The notes under the pieces were generated by a model. The model worked only from the letters and a program-made list of their open reading frames with translations, had not been told where the DNA came from and did not search any database. Shown piece after piece: positions 1-13,300 of a stretch of DNA of 64,000 nt. The stretch lies in assembly GCF_027744825.2 (NCBI RefSeq), contig NC_071349.1:18724501-18788500 (forward strand). The letters are read 5' to 3'. Origin of the DNA: Synchiropus splendidus (Eukaryota > Chordata > Actinopteri > Syngnathiformes > Callionymidae). Numbering within the stretch: the stretch's first letter is position 1; every line of letters starts with the position of its first letter. The position numbers and the translations under genes were made by a program.

Positions 1-2632
1 CGCCAATGACGTGTCTTTTATACCAGTATACCAGGCCTGACCGTCTCTTTCCCCAGTTTCATGCGGCTCTTCACCGAATGAGCCGCCGAACTGGCTGCGA
101 TTTTGGTCAAGTTGCTGTTGAGATGATCATTTATGCAGGAAATAAGAGGAAAAAGTAAGAGCTATTCCAGCGAAATGTCAAAATATTGTTCAAAGAATTT
201 GACTTGTGTTTAACTTTGAAACATAAACAATAAACCTCGCCACACGTGCTCCAAGCCGGGGAGCGGATGTGAGTCAGATCCACCATCAACAGGACTGACA
301 TTGACTTTGTCCTTCCCTAAACTAAAGGTGTGGCATGTGTTTCACCTGTGATTCACTGTTGATGGTGGTGAAGTCCGTGAAGAGGAGAGGCTCCAGTCTG
401 CAGCATGGCTCACACACACACAGACCGGGGCCACGTTATTGGTGGCAGGAGCCACGTCCAAACATAGAGGAGTCAAGTCAATGGCGCCCACATTTCTATC
501 TACGCTGCTTGATATTTCCAGGAGGATCAGGGTCAAATGGAGGGATTTGAAAAATGCATGCACAAGAGACGTACGCCGGACGTGAACCAGCAACCTAGTG
601 ACACACAGGGATGAGATTTAACCACTATACTGAGTCAGGTGACCAGCTGCTCAGGTGGAGCCTCACAGCCTGACACGTTTGCAGCATGTGGCTCTGCTCA
701 GCAACACAGTAAAACAATGGAGCTCTGAGCCACTAACTGGTTGGCCAGCCCTGCAATATACCATCAAAGGCGACATAGAAATGAGTGTTTTTTCTCCTTT
801 TCTGTACGACTTTGAAAGAAAAACAACTTTCTGATACAGTTACAGTTGTGACAGTGCCAGTATATTATGTGGAGCCAGTGGAAATGTATTTTTTACCTCT
901 GCTTCCATGAGTCCTGGAGTCTATCAGAAGCCTCCAGTCTTTCCCATCCAGTTTTCTATGTAGAAAAGGCACCAGAACTTGCCGAGCCTCAGACTCAGCT
1001 TTGTCTAGACAGTTAGGACTTTTGTTGAGAGACGAGAAGATCAGCCTTCTCTCTGTTCAGACAAATATCTGCGATAACTAAAGCACGTGGTTGCCAAAGG
1101 GGTGATATCAGTTTCTGAACCATAACTCCACAGTTGGGCTGCCGGAGGGGGTTTGGATTGTTTGTGTGTTCGCACACGGGTGACTGGCACAAAGAGGATC
1201 AAACCTTTTAGAAGGAGGAGCCTCTTTATGGGGTCCGGGTGTGATCTCTTTCAGTCGCATCACTGAAATCATTTTGTTTGCCAGAAAGTGGGAAGAAAAT
1301 ACCTCAATATTTACTGATGTACGTGTCACAAATTCATGTGGAGCGACTTGTTTACACTGTAAGAGCTGGAACTGTTGCGGGGTATTTTTTTATTTACCTT
1401 ATTACCTGTTTAAAAACAACAAGGTTAATATTTTAGACGCTGACATTTTCAAGTCATTTTCAAGTAAAAATGCTGAGTGGGGATTAATCTGGTCACATGA
1501 GCAACAAGGCTCATGTAAGGTGATTTGTACTTTTTATTTTTTTACTCTGTTTAAATAAAAAAGTGGCATTTTTTTGTCCTCTAATGATAGAATGAACTCA
1601 AGGCAAAATCCTGGACTGGATGTGGTCCTTAGCTTTGACATGCCTCAGTACAAATATTATGACTAGAAGCTCGTAGCCATCCAGTCCCTCAACAACCGTT
1701 CAGTAAACACCCCAGAGGCAACAAAAACTTCACACGGCATCTCGCCGCTAATGAAGGTTGACTAACCCAAACCGACATCGTGATTCATTTACATCTGTCG
1801 CTGGCTTGTTTTCTTTGTTCACGCTTCCTGTACACGAGAAATCAATCAGGCCGTGTAACTTCTGGTGGAGACCTTGGCTGTGTTGGTGTGGTCCTTGTTT
1901 ATTTTGACTGAGCCAAACTGGATTCTATTCCTTTCCATGTAACCGTCGCTTCAAAACTCGTCTCCAACAGCCATGTTTCCCATGTTACAAATTCATTTTT
2001 CCTGACTCAGACTCTTGATCAATATCACAGATGCAAGTGAGACTGAGTTTCTCTGCTCGAGATGTGGACCTGGTTTGTCTATATGGAAATGGAAGTTAAA
2101 ATCACAGAGGTGTTTTAGTAACAGTCTAAGCTGCTGGAGGTAGATCAGCCGCGGCGAGTGAAAATAAGAGTGAATTCTGAAGTGCAAATGTTGCTTGTTA
2201 ATGTCCGTCACCTTTTTATGAAACCAGAAAACGGTCGTTCATTGAAAAAACACCAGCAAAAATATGAAATATGCCGTCAGAATTGATTTCTTACTGGATT
2301 ATTGCTGTTGGAAATGTGGCTACCAACACAGAATAAAAACACAGGCTAGAAAAGAACGGATTAACTGAAGGAACTCACGACCTGCAGATGGAGGAGGAGG
2401 GGCTTAAGTGACGCTCTGCAGACTGTTCTCGTGTTTGCTGGACTTTGGTCAGGGATGGTGTTCAGCTGCGCCGAAATGATCACTGGCATAACGTGAATCT
2501 CTCAGGTCAAGATCAAGACGTTCGTCTGCGGCATATTCAGTGTCGTACGCTGCGGGAAACAATGCTGATGCTGTTACCTTCGTGCTTTCTGTGCTTTTAT
2601 TTTGTCGTACGCGGTTTTCAAAATTTTCTAAA
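1..2632. other. Gene-free sequence
   Basis: Only short frames (maximum 105 codons) without splice context or recognised similarity. I see no repeat structure or RNA gene. Confidence 0.5.
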
Positions 2633-2716
2633 TGAGTTTCCATTTAGAAAACGTCTTTCTTTCACGGCCTGCTACATTAAATCTTGTGGTGTTTTTTTTT
2701 TTTATCACCAAACATT
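2633..2716 (+). repeat. Dispersed repeat, copy A
   Basis: tgagtttccatttagaaaac, then a ctgctacattaaatctt block, then a T-rich run and tttatcaccaaacatt. The same blocks in the same order occur 2.8 kb to the right. No coding sense; family unknown. Confidence 0.5.
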
Positions 2717-4434
2717 GGTCTTCATAAATCTGACTATTGCTCTTGGAACTCCATAGTTTTGAAGCTGTTAAGTAGTTAAATATAGATGGAATACCAACCA
2801 ATAACACAACACAATTGCATATTTTTTGTGTGTATTTTGGGTTCCATCTCTCTCGACTGAAGTGAGTCAGAAGCACTTGGTTCTTCCACAGCCTCTTGTG
2901 TTGTCAGACACCCGGTATCAGCACACGACGCTCTGACTGATGGAACAGGCTCCGGAGATTAGAGCTGAATGGCAGCGCTCCACTTTCCCTGATAGACTCC
3001 TGCACCAGGCTCCACTCGTGTTTTCCTACGTGTCCGCTGACAAGTCAGTGATCGTGGCGAGAAGGTGAGGGCCACCGGGTTGGACTGGGTTCATGTTGCA
3101 GCATGGATTTGTTATGAGAGAAAACACCAGGAACAGTGGCACAATCCTATCTCTGTGGAATTCTTTTCTTCAGGAGAAAGCCACTCTGTGTTTTCGTAAA
3201 AGCTGTCGGACTTCTGTGCCCATCATCCATGATGTTCTCCTCAAAGATGTGGCTTGGCAGACGCTGGTGTTTTCTCACCAGTGTTGTCAGCATGTGGGTC
3301 ACAGGCACAACTTATCGCTGAATGTGTCCAGAGAATTGACTGCAGTAATAAGCTTTGTAGCCGCTGCATCAGGCGCCATCTTCACTTCTCACAGTGAAGT
3401 GGGTCAGAACCGAAGGCATGATGTCGCAGCTGCACCCGCCACTTCAGTCAAGTACGTGACAATATCGCCCCAAACTGTTTGAGAAAATGAGAAACCAATG
3501 AGAGAGCAGCCTGAGGTCACATGCTCGGCTCAAGTTTCAGCAGCGAACGACGCCGCCAGATGTGCACGTTTGACCGATTTCAAATGAATGTTAAAAATAA
3601 AAACAGTATAAATCTTGATGTTATAGAGCACATTCCTTTATTGAAATATTTAGTCAAATATTTCTGGCAAATAACCTGAACTTTAAACTTTTTTTTTCAT
3701 GATTTTCCATGACAATATACAAGTACAGTAGCTACCAAAAACAAAATTGAGCTGAAGCTATAAATACAGTGGCACAAACAAATGAACATAAACTGTCATA
3801 GTTTCATCAGAATCCATATTTGATTCCAACACTTTGGTTCAGTTCACTGTGAATTTTAGCTTCAGCTGTCACTGCCGTGCCTCACAGGAGGGTGGGGACC
3901 CAGGAGCAAGAAGCAGGAAACGGCAGACAAGAGCAAATTCCCAAAATACACAATTTAATGTGCAAAGCCGACACAAATGGGACATGGCCCAATGTCCAAA
4001 ATATGAGAACTAAGGGTCTTTCCAACGGAGAAAATGGACTGATCACAGAGCAGAAGTCCAGTAAGAAATCACTCAGCAGGTCAGGCATGAGGTACAAGAA
4101 CTGAGAAGAGAATTAGAAAAACAAACCCACCAAAAAAAAGGGAAACAAACACACGAGTTAACTCACGAATAACACATCATCAGAAAATACTTTGGGATAA
4201 ACATAATCTGGTGCGGCAATAACCTCCAACTTGTGAGTCAGACTCAGACTCGTAACACGGGACTCGTACCTCTCCTGCACCGCCATATGCCAGCGCATGC
4301 ACGTGCACCCCACGACAGCAACAGTGATGTCAGCACTACCCACTGCTGCAGTGCGCTTCATCTCTCAGTATAGTTACAGCAATACTGCCTCGGGGCAAAT
4401 ACCAGAGTGGCCAATTGACAACTTTCCCCCCAGG
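2717..4434. other. Gene-free sequence
   Basis: Short chance frames only, the longest 129 codons at 3093-3482 with no recognisable domain. Nothing else supported. Confidence 0.45.
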
Positions 4435-4790
4435 CGCACCTTTAGAGATCGGGTGAGGAGTTGGGTCATCCGGGAGGAGCTCGGGGTGGAGCCGCTGCTC
4501 CTCCACGTGGAGAGGAACCAGCTGAGGTGGCTCGGGCATCTCCCCCTGGACGCCTCCCTGGGGAGGTGTTCCGGGCATGTCCTACTGGGAGGAGACCCCG
4601 GGGAAGACCCAGGACCTGCTGGATAGATGATGTCTCTGGTCTGGCCTGGGAACACCTCTGGATCCCCCGGGAGGAGCTGGAGCAGGTTTGTGCGGATCGG
4701 GAAGTTTGGGCTTCCTTGCTCCGAATGCTGCCTCTGCCACCCGACCCCGGATAAGCGGCAGAAGAAGGTGAAGGTGAAGGTGACTTCTGT
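4435..4790 (+). mobile_element. Non-LTR retrotransposon 3' end (ORF2 C-terminus), truncated and frameshifted
   Basis: Encodes the conserved C-terminal tail of a fish LINE ORF2. First RDRVRSWVIREELGVEPLLL..QLRWLGHL in one frame, then GRLPGEVFRACPTGRRPRGR..LAWEHLWIPREELE in another, so a frameshift or small deletion sits near 4545-4555. A stop follows PDPG, then GATAAGCGGCAGAAG and a short GTGAAG tandem tail, the usual end of this class. Everything 5' of this is absent (5' truncation). The clade (RTE-, Rex- or Tx1-like) is not settled from so short a piece. Confidence 0.8.
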
Positions 4791-4985
4791 CACCAAATTT
4801 TCAAGTACTCTCAAGATCTGTTGTATTTTAAACTCTCTTTCTTCTGCTTTTTGTTGATAGAATAGTGGCGACAAATATAACGTGAAGTCAGTTCATGAGG
4901 AATCCTTTCTTTTACAGCAGATATTTTCATTCATTCAGCCACACGACATTTAGTATCCAGCGGAGGGAACTTTCCACAGCCGTCT

Positions 4986-5012
4986 TTTTTTTTTTTTTTT
5001 TTTTTTTTTTTT
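4986..5012. repeat. Poly-T tract
   Basis: About 27 consecutive T. It could be the reversed tail of an old retro-insertion, but no element body is recognised beside it. Confidence 0.8.
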
Positions 5013-5490
5013 GATGAGGCCTGTTGTCTTTGTTTTCGTTACGTCGGAGCGGGGCAGATATACTGAAAGGGACTATGGCTCTGACACTTGGTGCAGACGG
5101 GCTGCTTGAACTGCCAGTGGTTTGGGTGTGGTGGCTGTGCAGGAAGGAGCTGGCACAAGAGGCTGGAAAATGACTGGAGGATTTTAGTGCCCTCCACTGG
5201 TGGAGGCGGGTGGAAGGTGAGCGGTGCTCAAGATGGACTGGCAGCCTACAGTCCTGGGGACGGTGGTGATGGAGGCCGTTCTCACCTTTCAAAAGAACCC
5301 GGTGGCTGAAGAAGCGTGATGAACTTCTGAGAAGGATCAGCCTCAAAACGAATAATTCTTTTGTAAACTTCTACAATTTTCAAGCTTGAAAGTGCAGTAA
5401 AAATGTCCAAAATATACATAAGAAAAATCCAGGTCCTCACAAATTCTGATTGATTTTAGTATTTGTTTGTTTAGTAGCCATAAACAAGAC

Positions 5491-5590
5491 TGAGTTTCCA
5501 TTTAAAAAACACCTTTTTGTCTTGGCCAGCTGCATTAAATCTTCACCGTTCTGATGTGTTGCTTTTGTTTGTTGTTTATCACCAACATTT
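5491..5590 (+). repeat. Dispersed repeat, copy B
   Basis: tgagtttccatttaaaaaac, ccagctgcattaaatcttca, then tttgttgtttatcaccaaca. It matches copy A at 2.6 kb with a short insertion in the middle. Confidence 0.5.
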
Positions 5591-8500
5591 GCAGCTGAAT
5601 ATCCATGGAATATTAGTTTCTTGATGTGGAAAAAGACCCAACAAAAATAAATAGCATTAAAATACTTTTTTCATGACACTTTTGATGCAGTTTAGTCAGT
5701 TAGTGGAAGCAAGAATATTTTCTGCAAAAATTGGCTGATTTCTTTGACAATATCAGTCAACAGAATTAAACTATCTGATCGTAAGGCTTTGAAAATAAGG
5801 TTCAGTGCTTTTATGATGCTGTTTCTCAAGTATTAACTTGAGATTCAATTTACGGTCCCAATATAGTCCCTTCTACTAGAGAAATATGTGCATTATTTAT
5901 CATTATTTCCCTCATTTTTCTTCAGTATTTAGCGGTTGTAGACCACAATTGGAAGTTTGCTCAAAAAACTGCAACTATTATCGTAAAGTGTGATAAAATT
6001 CAGCCTAAAATGGATGAAAATTTCTCATTTCCCCCCACACCGTGCTGTGAGTTAAAGACATGAACCTCAGAAAGATCATATTTGGACTGAGGCTACGACG
6101 ATGCAGCATATAATGGGTCGTCCACAAACAATTGAATTAGAGCTGTAGCAACACTAATGGAGTCTTTTGAGTGTTTCGGGACAGTTGATGGTCCCACTCT
6201 ACCCCACATAAAGCTTTGTCTCATGCTGTGTGGGCTGGACTCGGACCTCCTCCTGGACAGACCCACCTATTCTCCCGCCTCAATAACTCTGTGTGACTCC
6301 CTCAGCGGTCGCCCCAAAACGTCTGAGGGTCTGTGGCACGGAGCGCTCCCTCAAAACCTGCCACTCTCACTAACCCCAGCAAAAGCACCGCAGGGCGGGA
6401 AGAGCGGCTCCGCACCCCGCCCCGACCCATTCGGAGGCAAAAGCAAGAGGGGGTGAAGAGATAAATACGCGGCAGACGCTGGACTGCAGGTCAGATATAG
6501 TTAAGAAATACCCTTGAAAATGTCCCAGAGGAGACAACGCCATACTTTTTATCGCATTGTTCGCCTCGTATTTACTCAAATAAAATAGACAACTGCATGA
6601 CTTACTGGAGCTTGAACGGTCACATGATCTCGCAATGCATTGTGGGCCGCAGTTGCCATGTTTACAGTCCTCAGACTTTGGTGACATTCACCGCTGTGTC
6701 TCAAGTGTCGAAAGTGACGTTTGGTCGAATCTGACGCTGAATCCTTTCTCACATCCGAAACAACAAAAATTGCGAACCACAGTTTTTCCGAAGCGGATGT
6801 GGGAACTGTCAGTACGGAACAAACTAAACAAATGAACTTCCCAAAGCACTGGTGATGGTGTTGGAAACAAAACTCTACAGCCCACAATGCGTTGTGTTTT
6901 TTCCACTGTGTGACGTCACCCTTGTAAGAGAATTGTTGTGAAGCACTCCCTAACACGTTTTTAACAGCAAACTTAACCAGGGCTGTTGTATAAACCGATA
7001 CAAACAGAAAACTAACTTCTATTTTCCGCCTCTCACAGCTTGAAATTACAATGTTACAGTAGTGTTGTTCGACTGAGGCATATGTCTGGTGTGAGAAGGA
7101 GCGACCAGCAGATGCTGGTGTAAGACATCACACCGGTCTGAGGTCGCTGCGGACACTTCACAGGCATCTGATAGGTGTCACTCTGAGACAGGAATGGTGA
7201 TGTTGCTGTCTGTTACCGTGGCAACAGCTCCCACCACACATCGCAGCTGGACCGTCTCAAGGTAAACAGGAGGCTCTGGTGGGACGCTCCGAACTCCAAA
7301 CGTTCGTGTCAAGGGACTCCCATCCCACCCGAATCATTAGATTCATTTCAGCCCATATTTCAGGGCTCTTTCTGCACCTCAAAATCTGGGAAAACATCTC
7401 TCTCAGCACGGATAAATATTTGGATTAATCCCAGTTTTCTCATGCAAAGTGGGGCCTTGGCGATACTTTCAGGCGAGCAGAGGCTCCTGGATGAGTTAAG
7501 TAAGCCCCAGCGGCTTAAAGAGATCAATAGACCCCCCCGAACGCCCACCACCACCACCTCCACCACCCCGTCGCTCATTCAAAGAGTGGCCAACAGCATG
7601 AGATGGAGGCACACTCATGTGTGAAATAGACTCTTCATAAGGGTGCTGGACTTTGGCCGTCTGGTTTTGGGACCCGCCTCTTAATCCCCCTCAGGATTCT
7701 CTTGGACGGGAAGATGAGGACAGGATCTTTTCTTTGGAGTCGGGGGAGAGGGAGGGGAATCTATTGAGTTCATCTGCGGAGATGGAGGTGATGATTTTAT
7801 AAGTGATAGTTGACTGAGCAGCAAAGGCTTCACCGCCTCCAGAAAGGTGGAAGTATTTGCCGGAGGAGTGAAATGAGTCCTCTTCAGTCATGACATGGCT
7901 GGGCCTGGGTCCTGCCGTGACAGAGGACTGACCTCTGCACAGCCTTCCACGTTACGTTCCATGGAACCAACAAATTATGTGACAGAAAAGTGCTCCGCCT
8001 AAAATCAAACTCAAGGCCTCAAGGAAAGACCACACGGCTGCCACGTGATTACACGCTGTATAACGCTGTCGTATTGGCTGGAGATGGTAGAAATATTTAG
8101 GCGCCATTAAATTATATGGTACTTTCAGTGATTTGTCAAAAGACAAACAAAAGAATCGACCTATGTAGCTTTGAAAATGTCTTGTGGTCCAGTGACTTTG
8201 AACCAATGACAGGCCTGCTGAGTCAGGGGGTGTGGTTTAGAGGCCACTCTGTGTTCCAGAGCCACGTTCCTGTCACTTTGCTGCTTGAAACACAGTTGTT
8301 TCCTCCAGAGAAGAGGAAGGTGTTTGTGCGGATGTGTATGTATTGATGGCAGGAAATGTGGCTGCGGCTCTGTTAGCTGATGCGCATGAATAGCGCTGTG
8401 CTAACCGTGGCTACAGAGCAGCTTCAAGTCTGCTCTTTTACACTTTGGTGTGATAGAGTCTGTTGGGTCGATTGTTTAAATAGAACAGATTTCAGTGCAT

Positions 8501-10973
8501 GTCTGGAGGGAAGGCCTCAGAACTGAGAGCCTTTGGGAGTCAATCGTTTTTCCACTTTACCTTTCATGGCACCCACCTCTCCCATCATGCATTTCACTCT
8601 CGTCCTAGGCCTTCAAATGTCGCAGTACAGGACTTGTATAACTAGATTTTCAATTGCTCTGGTCGCCAGTTGCTTGCGACACCAATGTAACTTGGAGAAA
8701 CAGAGAAGTGACAGACGAAAACTAGACTCTCTTTTTTCTTTTCCTTTGCTTATTTTCTTTTTTTTTTTATTCATTATTGCACGTTGTTCCAAAGCACGAT
8801 GCTAGTTGGTGGCATCCTCACCGATTCTGACTCTGAAAAGTCAGGTTTCATGTTTGTGAAATGATTTTGTTTATTCACAAGAAGCAGCTAATTCATTTAC
8901 AAGAATTATTGCGAACTGCTAATGCTAACCTGGCGTCGAACAGCTTCAAATCAGGGCAAAACCAGCCTCAGACTATCCTGGCTTTTGCTGATTTTTGCGT
9001 CAAATGCGCAGCATCAATAGCCACAAATAATGATGCGCATTGCCATTGGACAGTGGCGCGATAGCACCATCGACCCCGACAACCAGACACACAAGAACCT
9101 CCTCCCAAACATTTCAATATCATCTCCAGACTTTCAGATAAACTGAAGGTTGAGCGCTCACAATGAAGCCTTTCTCAGTTCCTGAGCTGGAACCACACAC
9201 CTGATACATGGCAGACAGAAACACACACTTTCTATTGGGACTGATCGCACTGTAGCCGGAGCTTTTACTCTGTAATGAGCAATGTAAAACCTCTGAACTC
9301 ACTCCTTGCTAAAGTCTGAGGCTTCATTATGGAGCAAAACAGATAAAAATTCAATTACTTTCCTCTGGGAACATGCATTAGTCGGCATTGTACTCCTTCT
9401 GTTCAGGCTTTTTCCTCATTCGGCCGCAGTATCAGGACGACATCACGCGGCTAATGACTGCTTTTCTTGTAAAGGAACGTGAGAGGAATCACTGCAAATT
9501 GATTTCACTCTTTTTTTCTCTCCTGCCAGAGCAAGTGTTCCTGGATTGTTTGCTTCACAAAAAAGAAAAGAACGTAGGAGTGAGTTTATCAGTGGAAGCT
9601 GGTGTTTTAAACTCCTATTTTATGCACTTTTTTTTTCTCTACGGAACGTGTGATTATCACTGAGCCAAATGTCTTGGATCTCCTATTTCCTCCCACGGAG
9701 CAAAAAAGATACAGCCAGGGAAGCAGTGTTGACAATTGCTCTATGTGAGTCTGTATCAGGTAGTTAGCCATAAAAGGGCCCACAGATCCGACTCAGACCA
9801 GCTCCTGGTGTGTTTCCATAGGGATAGCAAAGAATTCCCACAGTGGCGGAAAAAATAAAAAAAACGTATAATATTTCACACAATTTCAAATCATATGAAA
9901 AAAATGATTTTTGTGTTTCAAAAGAAGTGGCTGCTTTGTACACACAGTCGTGTTGTCGTCATGACCACAACAATCGAGACTGAGGCAAGATCACAGCATT
10001 TTCAGATCAAGACCGAGACCAGAGGACGAGACTGAGACAAGACACATAATGGCGAACCAATCAAACACCTGCCTCACTGTGGCCCTCTAGTGGATCAGTT
10101 TTCGACCCCTGATAAATATCAGAGAAAAAAACACAACAAAACTGAACAAAAACCCAGAATCCTTCTTTTACCAATAATGGGTTTTCTTTCTCTCTCAGTC
10201 TCCATCGGTCTTGAATAGAAATCCTGAGTCTGCAGACCGAGACGTGACCGAGTAAAACTGCACTCAAGACATAAAAAACTGTGATGTTCCATGTTTTCTT
10301 GTGCTTTTATTTTGTTATTTCCTTTTCCTTTTTTCCCTCCAGCTTCATGGCAGCGCAGCTGGAGCTCGTCCGATGATCAAGCTTGCTGATTTCTACACCT
10401 GGGTTCCAGTCTCCGCTGCAAGATGGTTGTTCCACCTTCCCCTCGAGATCAGTTTCTGTAGCATTCTTTGTAAACTTTGATCGTGTGCGCCTTTTCTGCT
10501 GCTTCATCGGTTCTCTTTCTAGCAAATTTTCTGTCCTTTTATAACAGCGTTTTGTGTTTGTGTGTAAGTCTTGTGAAACTTAACCTCTTCATTGGCGAGT
10601 TTTCTGTGAGCCAATTGCAATCTAGCACTTGGGTCTGTTCACCTGAGCCAACCATGACAAAAACAACACTCACAGCCACAAATAAAGGACATCTAATAGA
10701 GCCAAATACAAATTATTCACACACAAATTATTCACGTCATGAGGTACGTCGCAGTGTTTCTTTCTGCATCCTGTGTCAGAAAGTCAAAAATGAAATCATT
10801 TCTGGGTGAAGTCACCCAGTTGCCCTCACAAATACCTTCTTGTCTCTGGCCTTGCTGAACTCAAAAGAAATAGTAATGTAATTACTGTGTGGGGGACATT
10901 AAAAACCCTTAAATAACCCGTCACTGAAAAAGCAATCGAAGTATCTACTAGTGCCATGATCATCTGTGGTCGC
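5591..10973. other. Gene-free sequence
   Basis: Apart from the inverted repeat near 6.6-6.9 kb I see no gene, RNA or recognisable element. Frames are short and compositionally ordinary. Confidence 0.45.
6628..6900. repeat. Imperfect inverted repeat pair, possible degenerate transposon
   Basis: cgcaatgcattgtgggccgc at 6631 and the reverse complement of cccacaatgcgttgtg at 6881-6896 face each other; about 18 of 22 bases match. The 230 bp between holds no clear gene. It could be an old TIR element; the class is not determined. Confidence 0.35.
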
Positions 10974-11045
10974 TAGTGATGTGCTTTCAAGGCTTCATGA
11001 AACAGTGTCTTCATTTCAGAGCCCACCAGATGGCGCCGTCTGCAC
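10974..11045 (+). mobile_element. Half copy of the hAT-like MITE
   Basis: Begins tagtgatgtgctttcaaggc and continues with cttcatgaaacagtgtcttc and agcccaccagatggcgcc. The inverted partner arm is not seen to the right. Confidence 0.55.
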
Positions 11046-12479
11046 TAACATCTTTGGCTGATAAAGTGTCTCACAATGACATACTGTGTCACTGAATACT
11101 GACACCTGCAGGCCACCCACTTGACTGAATTGACACCGATTTGATGACCAAGTGTATATAACAATATCATTTTATAATAACCATTTTTATAATATAATAA
11201 TATAAAGTCTTTGCATTCATGATTATTCCATATTTTTAAATAGTGTGAACACAATCGTGTATCACAGTGTGAAAAAACTTTATATTTTTTAAATCCAATG
11301 TTTTTAAATTGTCCAAAGTAAATTCTATCTTGAAATTCATTTGAATTACAATGGAGCTAGACAAGTCGAAAATCTGTGACAAACTGGGTATAGATTGATT
11401 GTTTTCTCCGACAGGGCAGACAACTTGTGTTTCCCTTGGAGCTGCCCCCTAGATCCGCAAAGGGGCTTTTCACACTGCGGGTTCTGTCTCAGGTGTCCGA
11501 CATTCACCAGGAACCATGAGCTTAGATTGTTTCAGCAGCTGCATCCTGTTGTCTCGTGATTGTTTTAAAGTGGTCTGCGCACCGACGGCGGGATCGCTCC
11601 GTGTGCTCGGCGCGTGCGCCGGCGCATCAGTGTCGCGGGACCCATCACGAGTGTTGAGTATGTTCCTGTGCAAAGCAACACACACGTGATGCCTGTCACA
11701 TCTAAACAAGAGCGAAGGAGGGCAGAATGAAGACATGGGCCTCTTCTGCAGCCATGATGATCAGGTCGTCGCAGGCGCAACACTCCGTATGGATTCTGTT
11801 GAAATGGCCTTTTAATAGCAAGGAGCGGCACTTGGTGATCTCTAATCATCGGAGGCAGCAGCGGGTGTAATCTGTGTGTCTCAGCCTGAGCTCATTAGCC
11901 GCGTCCCAGTGCTGGATGTGATTTAGACTGAGCACCCGAGTCTGGCCTCAAATGTTGGGACTTAATTAAAAGCAGAACAAATGAGTTTGAAATGTTGCTG
12001 CGGCACACAAGAACAAGGCGCGAGGACCATCTGAGTCGGTGCCAGAACTTTCTTTTGCCATGACGATTGTGTTTCAGTGGCGTGACTCGAGAGGCATGAA
12101 TCCTTCCACTGTACGTCCTGCAGGAGAGCATCCTGCTCCCACACGGCCGGACATGAAAGGCTCTTATCTGGAACAGTCACCGCGACCTTCCGCCGTCTCA
12201 CCCTCCTGTTCCGGAGGCAGGTATCCAGAGCTGCCCATGAGCCGCTGCGAGGATCCCTCAAAGATAGTGTTGCGCTCATTATGAGCGTCTTCAAAGAGAG
12301 ACGTCTCTGTGTGGTGTTGGTGCAGTATCAGGAGGAAACGGACTGTGGGACGGGTCGTGTGAAATGCAGGGGAATGCCACGGAATTATGATGCAAAGCAA
12401 TAAAATAGTTCAGCTTCCAATAAGACTCTAGTTTCTGAGGTGTTTTTGACTGTGTAACTCTATAACCAGACTTTAGTTC
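11046..12479. other. Gene-free, partly GC-rich sequence
   Basis: Overlapping short frames on both strands around 11.5-12.3 kb reflect higher GC and fewer stops; none resembles a known protein. It could include conserved non-coding sequence, which cannot be judged here. Confidence 0.4.
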
Positions 12480-12690
12480 AAGTTATGTTGATACGGCAGC
12501 GACCCAAATTGGTTCATCTGGGGGAGACTCGGAGTGGAATATATGCCATTGTGAGAAACAAGCTGAGGTGATGCCTCCCTGGTGAGGTGCTGTGGACGTG
12601 TGGGACCAGCCCACACATTCTCACTAGTCTGGGTCTCCTTGCTGCGGCTGCTGCCCCTGCGATGGAAGACAGATGGACAGATGTCCTCAA
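12480..12690 (+). mobile_element. Degenerate copy of the same LINE 3' end
   Basis: The order of short blocks matches the element near 4.4 kb: agctgaggtg, gcctccctgg-gaggtg, then tctccttgctgcggctgctg against cttccttgctccgaatgctg, ending in a gatggaagacagatggacagatg-like tail. Internal deletions remove much of the coding part and no frame is open. It is an old fragment of the same family in the same orientation. Confidence 0.55.
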
Positions 12691-13248
12691 CAGGCCTTGG
12701 AAACCGGTGAATCCTGAAGCTCCCCAGAGCTTCCTGCCGGGGCGCCCCTGTGTTGATGCCAGACTGTCGAGGGACCCTGGAGCATCTCAGCAATGCAGTT
12801 CAACTGGGCTTTATAAGGAGTGTAGCGGTGCCACGGCTGTGCCCACAGGTCTGTGTTTGGACTGAGGAGAAGATGATTCACGTCTTCGTGGAATTCCACT
12901 CCTCGACTTTGAAGCCATTGCCTTCTGTACATTGTTTGGCGTGCGGACGGAAACTTTTACAAGGGATGAGAAGGGGGGGGGCAGAAGTTACAATGCATGA
13001 TGGGCATTATTTTAGTAAACAGACTGGGAATTAAAGGTTCAATGAATAGAGGCATTTTTGTGTGAGTCAGAAATCAGTGTTTCTGATGCTGGTTTCGGGT
13101 CAAATGTGAACATATATATAGATATAGACATATATATATTGTTCTCCAGAACCTCAGTCAGTGCAGCAGTTCCTGCTCCACTGATCCCACTGATGCAGCA
13201 GACACGTGGCAGCGAGGATGAGAACAACAGCAACAAACATGGAGGAAT

Positions 13249-13300
13249 CCTCCCTGAACCAAAGCAAACTAAAGCTTCTGTTTGCTTTGGTTCAGGGAGG
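13249..13300. repeat. Perfect 21-bp-stem hairpin
   Basis: The arm cctccctgaaccaaagcaaa(c) at 13249-13269 and its exact reverse complement at 13280-13300 flank a 10-base loop. All 21 pairs are Watson-Crick, and the right arm is followed by five T. It could be an RNA hairpin, a recent inverted duplication or a transposon end. It lies in short non-coding frames. Confidence 0.8.
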
